A DNA stretch of 64,000 nucleotides. Origin: Moorena producens 3L (lineage in GTDB: Bacteria; Cyanobacteriota; Cyanobacteriia; Cyanobacteriales; Coleofasciculaceae). The stretch's first letter is position 1. Every line of letters begins with the position of its first letter. The translations under genes were made by a program, and so were the position numbers. The notes under the pieces were generated by a model that was not told the origin of the DNA, ran no database searches, and saw nothing but the letters and a program-made list of their open reading frames with translations. Of this stretch, positions 33,857-42,596 are shown in pieces. The stretch spans positions 105,579 to 169,578 of the forward strand of contig NZ_GL890945.1 in the NCBI RefSeq assembly GCF_000211815.1, written 5' to 3'.

Positions 33857-35767
33857 ATGGTAACAGATCAAACAATCGTTCGCGCTGCCATTTATCCTGG
33901 AATTGGAATTGCCCGCGTGGGAAACAGTACCGCTGAAGGTGAAGAAGGCTATTATATTGGACCAGAAGTTACCGATCCGGATCTAAAGGGTGTAAATAAC
34001 CGTGATGACAGCGGAGCTATTAAACGTCAAGCTGCTCGATTCCGAATTTATGGTTACAATGCTGCCGGTGAAGTTGTTAAAGAACTTAAATGCACTGATA
34101 CAAATACAGAGATCAAGTGGACTGTACATCTGGCGAATCGCAAAGCCCAATGGTATAAATTTGTCGTTGCCCTCGATATTCCCGAGTGGAACAATGTACC
34201 TTCCGAGCATCGCAACCCAGACATAAAAGGAACAGATCGAGAACAATTCGTGATTGATCCGGGCTCTCGCACGATTCAGGGCAATGATATATCAGGAGAT
34301 GAGTACAAGTTTGACAGTGGCAAATTTATGGTCACTAGGACAGTGCCCTTAGGTGAGTTACGAACGGATGATGCTGGACGTTTGTTGGTCTTAGGGGGTT
34401 TTGGTAATTCCGGTTCGCCAACAGGCGCACCTATCTACAATCTAGATGATCCTGCTGGCTTTCTCAATCCTAATGAATGGTACGATGATATTTCAGATGG
34501 GCCTGTCACAGCCACGGTAAAAATTAATGGGGATCCTATTCCAGTGGAGTCCAGTTGGGTGGCTGTTGCTCCGCCTAACTATGCTCCTGGTATCGTTAGC
34601 TGGCGCACTCTCTACGACTTACTTGTCGATACCTATGTAGAATGTGGCTGGATGCCCATGCCGACAACAGCATCTTTTACCAAGGATATCTTGCCTGTGT
34701 TGTCGCGCCTGTCAAATTTACAGTGGGTCAATAAAGGGTTTGCCACCTTGTTTGGTAAAGGGTGTCCTATGGATTTTAGCGATCCTGAATTGATTCAGAA
34801 ATTGGCTGACAAACCGGTATCAGAAGAAGACGATCTATATCACGAGCTACGGCAGATTGTATTTAACACGTTTCGTCCAAGTGAGACCGAGAGTACTACT
34901 CGCAGTTCCTGGCCATGGATTTACGGTGATGCCTTTGGTAGTGCCCCTGACAGCTCACCCCGGAACAATCTGGCTTTATCAAAAGTGCGGATGGAGTTGA
35001 TGAGGTTGTGGGTTGAGGGCAAGTTTGAAAATGACTGGAATAGCTATACACCACCGAGCTGCCTAGATAATGTTGAACTCCAAGAACAGCCAGCAATGTT
35101 GGACAAAGCGGCTCTCCATTTCTGCTTAGCAGATGCTTTTCATCCGGGCTGCGAGCTGACATGGCCTATGCGTCACAGTACCATTTACTCAGCACCGTTC
35201 CGAATTCGTCATGCTGCAAATCCTACCAAACAAGATTACGGTAAGGTACTGACTCAGGATATTGTTCTGCGACCTGGAGGACCACTCTACACTCAAGGAC
35301 CGGGAGACTTAACTCGATGGATGGGTATTCCTTGGCAAGCGGATACAGGTTTCTGTCGCTCGGGCTACGAGTATGAATACGACCCTTACCTGCCTACATT
35401 CTGGCCAGCTAATGTCCCCAACCAGGTTCTCACAGAAAAAAATTATGAAATTGTCGTCAGCGACACAGGGGAAGACGAAAAGCTCAAAGCTTTTTACACC
35501 CGAGAGCCCTGGCTGCGTGCGTTGCCATCAGACACGGTGGAGGCGATGTTATATATGGTTGAGCATTTTGCCCAACTGGGGATTATCGAACTCCGCGACG
35601 GCTTGGATAGTGATCCTAATATCCCATCAAAAATCTTTGTAGAGTCGCGAACTCTATTGGCAGCTTCGGAAACGGCTCGGTTAGCCCTGCCCCTAAATAT
35701 CCGACGTGCTGGCTGGGCTAGTGTCGAGCAATTGGAGGCATTTCGGAGGGTTCGACTGAATAGGTAG
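33857..35767 (+). CDS. LodA/GoxA-like quinoprotein amino-acid oxidase
   Basis: 636 residues of the LodA family, whose known members oxidise lysine (epsilon position) or glycine with a cysteine tryptophylquinone (CTQ) cofactor, releasing ammonia and hydrogen peroxide. The start RAAIYPGIGIARVGNS is the family signature. Candidate CTQ residues are Cys432 in PGCELTWPMRH and Trp493 in MGIPWQADTGFCRSGY, 61 apart; LodA uses Cys516 and Trp581, 65 apart. LGGFGNSGSP and WYDDISDGPV are also typical. No signal peptide is seen. The flavoprotein needed for CTQ formation is encoded next. Its substrate cannot be told from the sequence. Confidence 0.85.
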   Translation: MVTDQTIVRAAIYPGIGIARVGNSTAEGEEGYYIGPEVTDPDLKGVNNRDDSGAIKRQAARFRIYGYNAAGEVVKELKCTDTNTEIKWTVHLANRKAQWYKFVVALDIPEWNNVPSEHRNPDIKGTDREQFVIDPGSRTIQGNDISGDEYKFDSGKFMVTRTVPLGELRTDDAGRLLVLGGFGNSGSPTGAPIYNLDDPAGFLNPNEWYDDISDGPVTATVKINGDPIPVESSWVAVAPPNYAPGIVSWRTLYDLLVDTYVECGWMPMPTTASFTKDILPVLSRLSNLQWVNKGFATLFGKGCPMDFSDPELIQKLADKPVSEEDDLYHELRQIVFNTFRPSETESTTRSSWPWIYGDAFGSAPDSSPRNNLALSKVRMELMRLWVEGKFENDWNSYTPPSCLDNVELQEQPAMLDKAALHFCLADAFHPGCELTWPMRHSTIYSAPFRIRHAANPTKQDYGKVLTQDIVLRPGGPLYTQGPGDLTRWMGIPWQADTGFCRSGYEYEYDPYLPTFWPANVPNQVLTEKNYEIVVSDTGEDEKLKAFYTREPWLRALPSDTVEAMLYMVEHFAQLGIIELRDGLDSDPNIPSKIFVESRTLLAASETARLALPLNIRRAGWASVEQLEAFRRVRLNR

Positions 35768-35786
35768 GGCTTGCTGAATAAGTCTT

Positions 35787-35820
35787 GTGGTAGGGAGCAG
35801 GGAGCAGGGAGCAGGGAGTA
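35787..35820. repeat. Heptamer repeat (GGAGCAG) between oxidase and flavoprotein genes
   Basis: GGGAGCA repeated about three times, then GGGAGTA. An in-frame ATG at 35787 would run through it into the flavoprotein, but that extension (GSREQGAGSSSG) is repeat-derived and not part of the family. Confidence 0.75.
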
Positions 35821-35870
35821 GTTCCGGAGTGATTATCTATACCCTAGGGACATTTTTTGAGCGCATAAAA

Positions 35871-37052
35871 ATGAAACTTTCTAGTGAATATGATGTTGCC
35901 ATTGTCGGTGGAGGACCTGCGGGTTGTGCTACTGCTCTGGCTCTGAAACAGCAAGGAATTTCTAAAATCCTGGTAGTAGAGTCGGGTCGTTATGAAACTA
36001 TTCGCATTGGCGAGAGCATTCCACCAGATACCCGTCTTCTTCTGGGTAAACTGGGAATATTGGAGGATTTTCTTCAGGAAAACCACGAGACTTGTTTTGG
36101 TAGTTGCTCTTCCTGGGGAGATGACGGACTGGGCTACAATGATTTTTTGCGTAATCCCTATGGTAACGGCTGGCATTTAGACCGGAGGCGCTTCAATGCT
36201 TTTCTAGCCCAGAAAGCGGTGGAAAGGGGAGTAAAACTGCATTGCGGGACGAAAGTTCGGAATTGCGATCGCATCCCTTCCCAAGGCTTCCAGTTGCAAC
36301 TTGTGGGAGAGGACAAACAAACACGAGTGATCACTGCGAGTTTTCTTGTAGATGCCACCGGAACACGAGCCAGTCTGGTAAGAGGTTTGGGAGCCAGAAA
36401 GCTTTTTCTCGACCAACTGATTTGTGCGATCGCTTTTTTCGAGCTTCCCCCTTCCTGGCATTTTTCCAAACTAACTCTGTTAGAGGCGGTAGAATATGGC
36501 TGGTGGTATGTAGCCAAGCTCCCCAACAATAGGTTAGCAACGGTAGTAGCTAGCGAACCTTCAATTATCAAAGAAGCTCGATTGCACCGGATGGAGAACT
36601 GGCTGACCTACCTGAAAGAAACCAAACACATATCAAAAGAATTGGTTGATTGTTGTGCGATCGACAACCTTTCAGTCTCTTCGGCATCCCAGGCAAAAGC
36701 ACAAGAGCCAATGGTTTGCACTGCGCCTTCATTCCGGTTAGACCAAACTACTGGAGATGGCTGGCTAGCTGTAGGAGATGCGGCTTCAGCTTTCGATCCG
36801 ATTTCCTCCCAGGGTATTTATAAGGCTCTGTGGGACGGTTTGAAGGCGGCGAAGGCCATTACTTCCTATTTGCATGGAGATAGTAGGGGTCTGGAAGAGT
36901 ACGAATCTCTCATTACCTCTCGATTTAATAATTATTTAACTCAGCGCAATTACTTCTACAAAATGGAACGACGATGGCCTGCTTCTCCTTTTTGGCAGCG
37001 ACGCCAACAAAGAACTGGTTTGGAACAGGGTAATTTACTTGCTGGAGTTTAG
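35871..37052 (+). CDS. LodB-like FAD-dependent maturase (tryptophan-halogenase-type flavoprotein)
   Basis: 393 residues from the ATG at 35871. YDVAIVGGGPAGCATALALKQ is the FAD-binding GxGxxG fold; IGESIPPDTRLLLGKLGI is the GES-P motif of the halogenase/LodB group; DGWLAVGDAASAFDPISSQG closes the FAD site. The halogenase Trp-x-Trp-x-Ile motif is missing, which fits LodB. LodB-type proteins hydroxylate the tryptophan of LodA as CTQ forms. It is 103 bp downstream of the oxidase, with a heptamer repeat between them. Confidence 0.85.
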   Translation: MKLSSEYDVAIVGGGPAGCATALALKQQGISKILVVESGRYETIRIGESIPPDTRLLLGKLGILEDFLQENHETCFGSCSSWGDDGLGYNDFLRNPYGNGWHLDRRRFNAFLAQKAVERGVKLHCGTKVRNCDRIPSQGFQLQLVGEDKQTRVITASFLVDATGTRASLVRGLGARKLFLDQLICAIAFFELPPSWHFSKLTLLEAVEYGWWYVAKLPNNRLATVVASEPSIIKEARLHRMENWLTYLKETKHISKELVDCCAIDNLSVSSASQAKAQEPMVCTAPSFRLDQTTGDGWLAVGDAASAFDPISSQGIYKALWDGLKAAKAITSYLHGDSRGLEEYESLITSRFNNYLTQRNYFYKMERRWPASPFWQRRQQRTGLEQGNLLAGV

Positions 37053-37079
37053 ATTAGTTACCGGTGCGCAACTGTTGAA

Positions 37080-38065
37080 CTTCCTCTTTTTAGCCTACAT
37101 TCCGCAGGTTTGTCAGACCAGTAGATAATATTGATGATGCTGTTGAATTTTTTGTTCAAGGTGTTTGAGGTCAGCTTCTTTTCTGGCTTCACTTTCGACC
37201 ACCAGCCATAGCTGTTTGATCTCACCATAGGTAGTACAAACACAAGCTATAGGATATCCTGTTAATTGAGCCTGATTGAAAGCCTATTCAGACAACTGCT
37301 CCATTAACTGTTGAGCTGCTTTGATAGTTGCCGGGACTCGGCTGAGCCATTGGAGATCTCTCAACGATTGAAGGTTCTCCTCACTGTAAACCGCAGCATC
37401 GGCAACAAACAAAGCTTCACACTGCCATTGCTCCGGGAACTGTCTGATCAGTTGGGCAAAAATGGCTTGGTCTGGTTCATTGCGATCAGAATCTCGTAGG
37501 TATAATGGTAGATCAGCAATCCCCACTGCACATCAAATCCACCATGAATTTTTTGAGGTCAGGTCGATGGTCATAAGGAGTAACCATGAGTAATCGTGAT
37601 TGCTGCTGGTTGTTTCTATAAAGAAGATCTCTTGGTCTGATCGCCTCGATCAACGTGAAAGGAACTTGAATCAAGGTGTAGACTCTGCCGATTTACCCCA
37701 AACTTAGAAGCCGCTTCTAGAGCTACTTTGACAAATAATTGAGTGAGTCGAAGTTCATAGAGTTGCTCTAAGACTCTTCCAAGACGGTCATCAAAGAGAA
37801 GCTTTGGTTCAATCCCCTCTCCCAAAATATGTTCGGTGGCTTTCCCTACAAAAAATCTTTCAAACAGGTTTTGGGGGGCACTAACTAAGCCCTTACCATT
37901 GATAATCATGGCTTTTAGCGCTACTGAGGCACTTAACTTTTCTTGAGGGTGGGTTCCTAGTTGTTGGTTAATTTGTTCTACTAGTCCCATCTGGTCAATG
38001 ATACCTGCCACTAGGCCACAGTGGTCAAGATCTTGTACTCTTATTGAAGATGCTACTGATTTCAT
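37080..38065 (-). pseudogene. Inactivated IS1634-family transposase
   Basis: The N-terminal part (37616-38065) reads LDHCGLVAGIIDQMGLVEQI, then HPQEKLSASVALKAMIING and LLFDDRLGRVLEQLYEL, and has DSSSFHVDRGD. A further frame resumes with PYDHRPDLKKFMVDL; the next (37284-37526) has LFVADAAVYSEENLQSL and WLSRVPATIKAA; the last reads KQLWLVVESEARKEADLKHL. These are successive blocks of the DDE transposase of IS1634. At least two frameshifts and stops, and a missing C-terminus, make it dead. No intact inverted repeats were found. Confidence 0.75.
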
Positions 38066-38367
38066 GCTTCAAAAATACCATAGTTTTCCTCTCCTACCTG
38101 CGGAATGTGGGATGTAGTTAAAGGCTTGCTCAAGAGTGGAAGAAATACAACAAATAACCATTGCTTCATAGAGTTTGCCCTTCTTCGCAAATAGTGAGAT
38201 TTTAAAAGTTTCGGGAAGGTATTAAAAGCGTAGTTGCTCAATAGTATTGATAGCATTTTCCAAAGCCTGTTGAGATGTTGGTAGTTGACCTTGATGCTGC
38301 TACGTTAGCGCCAGTCCGTAGAGAGATTGCTATTTAGTTTCTGGTGTTTCAAACTCCTCAGCCTGGG
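38066..38367. other. Gene-free stretch beside the dead transposase
   Basis: It probably includes the left remains of the insertion element. No credible gene; one open frame on minus (38062-38256) has no homology I can see. Confidence 0.35.
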
Positions 38368-38541
38368 CAGGGCTGTTTCATTTTCAATTTTTCGGTTCGC
38401 TGAAGCTCCCGAGTGGGAGCGGTTTCGCTCCTATTTTTCTATTATTAAACCCAAGAGTATAAAAAAACGGTGATTTGCTTACCATAAGACGCTTTGAGCC
38501 CCTCACCCAGGAATTTTAGGGTCGAGAATGAAACAGCCCTG
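38368..38541. mobile_element. Small inverted-repeat element (MITE-like)
   Basis: CAGGGCTGTTTCATT (38368-38382) and AATGAAACAGCCCTG (38527-38541) are perfect 15-bp inverted ends of a 174-bp unit. I see no clear target duplication. Part of the end (CAGGGCTGTTTCA) also occurs at 31127, upstream of the IS66-like remnant. Confidence 0.6.
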
Positions 38542-38611
38542 CTCGGCCTAGGGGGGTGACATGCAAGCAGAAATCCTTACTGGGTAGTCATTTCAGTCCA
38601 TAAGTTACAAA

Positions 38612-38660
38612 AGGTGGGCTTGACCTTGGCGAATTTAATTCGCCAAGGTCAAGCCCACCT
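38612..38660. repeat. Near-perfect 49-base palindrome
   Basis: Two 24-base arms (AGGTGGGCTTGACCTTGGCG plus AATT) meet at a single central T. The core GAATTTAATTC recurs, with other arms, at 44932 and as GAATTAAATTC at 43899. No T-run follows on either strand. Confidence 0.85.
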
Positions 38661-38723
38661 AAAAGATACATGCTTTTTTGGGCTGATATTGGACATAGTT
38701 ATAAGGGTTTGAGCTTCCAGAAA

Positions 38724-38777
38724 GCGATGCAGCAAGGGAACAGGGGGTTTCCCCCACTCGCGCTTTGCATCAAGACA
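38724..38777. repeat. R2 repeat copy
   Basis: GCGATGCAGC, AGGGGGTTTCCCCC, ACTCGCGCTTTGCATCAAGA. The end GATGCA...TGCATC and the G-run/C-run both pair, giving a cruciform-like unit. Other copies are at 13359, 42459 and 62595. Confidence 0.8.
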
Positions 38778-38915
38778 ATGAATCGAGGGTTAATTTCCAA
38801 CTGTATCTTCCCTGAGCTCATTGGCCTCAAAGCCTTATATAGTAAGCTTTTTATGTCTCATGTTACCCCCTCAGTGCGCAATAGCTTAAGCTGATAGCTG
38901 ATAGCTGATAGCTAA

Positions 38916-39551
38916 CTAACCCCCTGATAAAAACTGGGGCTTCGGCCAATGATATTGGTTCTTAACAGGTAGCGGAGCTGCCTGACTTACCTTTTCTTTC
39001 CTAGCACTTTCAATAACACTCCCTTGGCAAAGCATCTGAGCCATCAAAATCATTACAGTTTCAAATACTGAGGTCTTATTATTGGGATTAACAGCCACAA
39101 TTGGGGGTTGATTAGGATCGCCGATGTATGCCATGCGCATCATAATTTCCTCTGGAGTCCATGCCCCTGAAACATCAGTATGAGTCAGACCAATAATCAT
39201 TGGAATAGTGACCCGCTCCTGCATAAACGATAAAATCTGACGAGCACTAGCAAAATCACTGCTTCGATTAGCTGCCATTAATAAAATATAGGCGTGAGCT
39301 CGGCGAATCAAAATATCCCACATAAAATCAAAGCGAGCTTGACCAGGAGTTCCATACAGGTGCAAATCCAAGTTTCGATTTAAGGGACGCAAACCAAAGT
39401 CTAAGGCAACGGTCGTTTTTTTCTTAAACAATGATGTGGCATCCGTAGCCGTTCGTTCTGTTTCAATAACCGCACCTTCGCTGAATGTTCTGACAAAAGT
39501 AGATTTGCCAGCCCCTATTGTTCCCGTTACTACAATCCGTATACTGTCCAT
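38916..39551 (-). CDS. Small Ras/MglA-like GTPase
   Basis: About 211 residues from the ATG at 39551 (MDSIRIVVTG, as in its paralogue at 42307). G1 is GTIGAGKST with Lys16, G3 is YGTPGQARF, and G4 is THTD in place of NKxD. A long C-terminal tail (after about 175) is unconserved. This is the bacterial Arf/MglA-like class that cycles with Roadblock regulators. A TTG seven codons upstream is possible but less likely. It is the last gene of the GTPase-Roadblock-globin set, all on the minus strand. Confidence 0.82.
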   Translation of the reverse strand: MDSIRIVVTGTIGAGKSTFVRTFSEGAVIETERTATDATSLFKKKTTVALDFGLRPLNRNLDLHLYGTPGQARFDFMWDILIRRAHAYILLMAANRSSDFASARQILSFMQERVTIPMIIGLTHTDVSGAWTPEEIMMRMAYIGDPNQPPIVAVNPNNKTSVFETVMILMAQMLCQGSVIESARKEKVSQAAPLPVKNQYHWPKPQFLSGG

Positions 39552-39943
39552 TGGATTATGCTTCCCTAGCAAATACTACAGGTTATCAACTGTGCCAGTA
39601 GGTTGGGGTGAATCAAGGTAATTTGTTGACGATTGATGGTTGATGGTTGACGGTTGATGGTTGACTGTTAGTGGTCAACCTTGAACAAAAAATACCTTAC
39701 ATTGAATTTCACACACCCACTGACGTTATACCAATAATCCAGAATGCCTTGGCCGTAGGCCACGCTACGCGAACAACAATTTTTAAAAAAATTTACCATT
39801 TAATAATGGGTAATGGGTAATTAATCCTAGTCTTTAAATTAGCCATTACCCATTATCTATCACCCATTACCAATGACTATCAATTACTATAGTTTATCCC
39901 TTTTATCAACTATACTATTAGTATAGTAATACCCAGAAAATTA
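39552..39943. other. Gap with heptamer and R1 repeats
   Basis: It holds GTTGATG heptamers (about 39629-39668), a partial R1 (about 39750-39772: GGCCACGCTACGCGAAC) and AATGGGT heptamers near 39805. No gene. Confidence 0.6.
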
Positions 39944-40315
39944 CTATAGCAACATTGGTTTTAATTCAGCAAGAGTTCGTTTAATTTCTAACATCAATAC
40001 TCCCTGCTTAGCTGCTTTACTAGCTAGAACCAGAAATACCGCTTCTTCACCACAACTGGTCAAAACGCTAAATCCCTCTTTCCCCTCAACATAGATCCGG
40101 TCAATGTCACCTCTAGCCAGTTCTGAGCCAATTCGCTCACCCAAGGAAAGCATAGCTGCAGACATGGCTGAAACCCGTTCTTCATCCATTTCTCCAGGCA
40201 GACTAGATGCTAACGGTAAACCATCGGTCGTGACTACAGCTGCTCCCTGAATATCAGCAGTGGATGTAACAAAATTATGGAGGATATACCCCAATTTTTG
40301 AGAATTAATCGCCAT
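39944..40315 (-). CDS. Roadblock/LC7-domain protein
   Basis: 123 residues, a single Roadblock/LC7 domain (VTSTADIQGAAVVTTDGLPL, then GERIGSELARGDIDRIYVEG, and AAKQGVLMLEIKRTLAELKP). Roadblock dimers such as MglB act as GTPase-activating or exchange partners of MglA-like GTPases. Two such GTPases are encoded on either side, which supports that partnership. No membrane segment. Confidence 0.85.
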   Translation of the reverse strand: MAINSQKLGYILHNFVTSTADIQGAAVVTTDGLPLASSLPGEMDEERVSAMSAAMLSLGERIGSELARGDIDRIYVEGKEGFSVLTSCGEEAVFLVLASKAAKQGVLMLEIKRTLAELKPMLL

Positions 40316-40576
40316 TGTTCCCTTACTCCAATTGCAGAATGTGTAATTCGGTTAGTTTGTGTTCCTCGAAACTGATAGCTGATATTTAAGTAGGAGTAGT
40401 GCCAATTTTCCAGAACTTATAGACTATTGATTTAGTTTCCAACAAAAACGACACGTAATCTAGCAATCCTATCGGAAACGTGAACAGTTACAGGTCTTAC
40501 TCAGGACTCATAACTCTCCGAGTCAGAACTATTTTCTTGAGATTTATTGTTCACAAATGATTTAGGATTGCTATAG

Positions 40577-41131
40577 TTACATAGAGCTAGCGCCAGTACT
40601 AATCAGACGTCTAAATAGACCCTCTGTCCAGCCAGTTTCTTTGAGAACCGCTGCCGAACTCACTTCTACATAGGCTTGCTCAATGAAGGCTAAATCAATC
40701 ATGCAGATCCGACTGAGGGCATCCCGCAAGGCTTCATCTTTACTATCAGTTTTTATCCGGTTAGTAAATGCCTGCACTACAATTGCCATGGCTGGGACGA
40801 CATGTTGAGGAGCGATACCAATTTTCACATGTACCAAACCTATACGCCAACGACGTTCAGCATAGGCTTTTCCCCAGTCATCCATACCAGTGAACATTTC
40901 GTAAAACCATTGCACAAAGGTTACCCGTAGGCGCTCCATACGACCTTCCTTCTCTTTCATAATGGCATCCATTTCTTCATCATTACCTAAGTAAGTATAG
41001 AAATGATCTGCCATTTCAGAAGCAATTTCTTTTCCCCAATCTGCGTGTGATTTCAGAAGCGCTTTGTCTTCACTGGTCAAATTGACACGCTTTTCCATCT
41101 TGGTCATAAATTCCTGGGGATCTAAGCTCAT
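40577..41131 (-). CDS. Protoglobin/sensor-globin domain protein
   Basis: 184 residues made up of one globin domain of the sensor/protoglobin type. RRWRIGLVHVKIGIAPQHVVPAM places His101 as the proximal haem ligand. There is no attached kinase, cyclase or methyl-accepting domain. The C-terminal tail (about 160-184) is a possible partner-binding site. It should bind haem and sense oxygen or nitric oxide. Its position between GTPase and Roadblock genes suggests it feeds a signal to them; that is inference. Confidence 0.82.
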   Translation of the reverse strand: MSLDPQEFMTKMEKRVNLTSEDKALLKSHADWGKEIASEMADHFYTYLGNDEEMDAIMKEKEGRMERLRVTFVQWFYEMFTGMDDWGKAYAERRWRIGLVHVKIGIAPQHVVPAMAIVVQAFTNRIKTDSKDEALRDALSRICMIDLAFIEQAYVEVSSAAVLKETGWTEGLFRRLISTGASSM

Positions 41132-41779
41132 AATTACTCCGATACAGGTTAAGCTAACTCTAATTGATTACTTGAATGTTTAGCAAAGCACCCCGATTTA
41201 ATTTTAGATTATTCCAACACTATAGCAACCTTTGTTTTTAAATATTATTATCTGAATAGATAATTTTGGACTAAAATATAATCCAGTATTTTAGTTGCAT
41301 TTTAGCTTTTTAAATTTATAAAATAAAAGATTTACCAGTTTTTTTTGTATAGTTTTAGTGAAGTTTATAGTTTGGGTTTACCAGAATTTTAAACTATTCA
41401 CTTCATCTATCGTTGAATGTACCTATAACCTAAACTCTTGGATGTTTAGTAGTTGATACTACATTTATAGGTAAACTCTATAACGTTTACTTACTAACCT
41501 TTTCAGAAAGTGATCCGTTCAATCCGGATCACTTTTTTTAGTGACGCTAATTAATGATTTATGTAGTTTTATAAACATAAATTACAGAACATGGCAATTC
41601 TTAGAAACGATAATCCTTGGGGCGAAGTATTCGGCTAGCAAATTTGGGAGCAAACCAAGAATTTATGTGCGAATGCTTAGCCCTGACAAACGTCCTTTCT
41701 TTTATGGGTTTCGACCTGACAGGGGTTGGTCACTTATTTGACAGTTATTTGAGCTGAACTGTACTAGCTACTGGCTGGT
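41132..41779. other. 648-bp gene-free region
   Basis: AT-rich. It contains the plus-strand hairpin at 41508 and should hold the globin gene's promoter. The frame at 41541-41741 on plus is not convincing. Confidence 0.45.
41508..41539 (+). terminator. Orphan Rho-independent terminator
   Basis: AAGTGATCCG (41508-41517) pairs perfectly with CGGATCACTT (41525-41534) across a 7-base loop, and T5 follows. No plus-strand gene precedes it, so it may end an unknown small RNA from the region 41160-41500. On the minus strand it could also end the GTPase transcript, although the T-run is poorer. Confidence 0.75.
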
Positions 41780-42307
41780 CTAGGAATCTAGGAGATCCAT
41801 CAAAAGCACCAAAGCCTCAAGCACTGAGGTTCGCTGATTGGGATTAAGTATTACAGTTGGGGGTTGATTGTGAGGGTTGCTATAACCGAGAGTTCTGATA
41901 ATTTCCTCTGAAGCCATTGCCCCTGGACAATCCATATGGGTTAAACCAATAATCATCGGAACATTTACTCGCTCCTTCATAAACAGGAGAAGCTCACGAG
42001 AGTGGTTCAAACTGCTGGGTCGATGAACCGGGACCAGTACAATGTAGGCGTGAGCTTCACGAATCAAAATATCCCACATGAAGTCAAAGCGAGATTGACC
42101 AGGAGTACCGTAGATATGAACATTTAGATTGTTACCAAAGGTAAGGCTACCAAAGTCAAAGGCAACGGTAGTTTTTTTCTTTAGCAGAAGTATTTCGTCG
42201 GTGGCTTTACCTTCTATTTCCACAGCTTCAAAATTACTTGCTGTCCTCACAAAAGTAGATTTGCCAGCTCCTACAGTTCCGGTTACTACCACACGGATAC
42301 TTTTCAT
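41780..42307 (-). CDS. Small Ras/MglA-like GTPase (paralogue)
   Basis: 175 residues. G1 is GTVGAGKST with Lys16, G3 YGTPGQSRF, and G4 THMD. Strongly similar to the GTPase at 38916 (RFDFMWDILIR and VRTS/ NPN repeats match), but without its long tail. Being first in the minus-strand set it may be its lead gene. Two related GTPases flanking one Roadblock and one globin suggest duplicated switches. Confidence 0.85.
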   Translation of the reverse strand: MKSIRVVVTGTVGAGKSTFVRTASNFEAVEIEGKATDEILLLKKKTTVAFDFGSLTFGNNLNVHIYGTPGQSRFDFMWDILIREAHAYIVLVPVHRPSSLNHSRELLLFMKERVNVPMIIGLTHMDCPGAMASEEIIRTLGYSNPHNQPPTVILNPNQRTSVLEALVLLMDLLDS

Positions 42308-42458
42308 GGGATTTACTCCACCAAGGCTAATTAATACTGAGTAGATTTCTGTCTTAGCAAATTAGAAAGGGAAATTTGGCGGCGTAAGTCCTGTAATTTG
42401 AGTTATAGCAGTCGCCAGGGCAGTTAGGACATGACAAAAGTCTCACACCCTTTGTAAG

Positions 42459-42512
42459 CGATGCAGCGCGGTCTTGGGGGTTTCCCCCATGAGCGACTGC
42501 ATCAAGAAGCGC
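42459..42512. repeat. R2 repeat copy
   Basis: GCGATGCAGCGCGGTCTTGG, GGGTTTCCCCC, then ATGAGCGACTGCATCAAGAA. In the 289-bp gap upstream of the GTPase gene. Confidence 0.8.
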
Positions 42513-42596
42513 AAGAGTTTGACTTCTGACAAATGACTTCTGACAAATGACTTCTGCTATAAAGGAGGGTTATCAAAGCGAATTTGGTATCAACAC

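Noticed and set aside
35871..37052. Tryptophan halogenase
   Set aside because: No Trp-x-Trp-x-Ile motif, and the gene directly follows a LodA homologue; LodB-like is the better call.
38670..38894. 74-codon plus-strand frame
   Set aside because: Crosses an R2 repeat and has no family or start signal.
41541..41741. 66-codon plus-strand frame after the orphan terminator
   Set aside because: No ribosome binding site and no recognisable domain.
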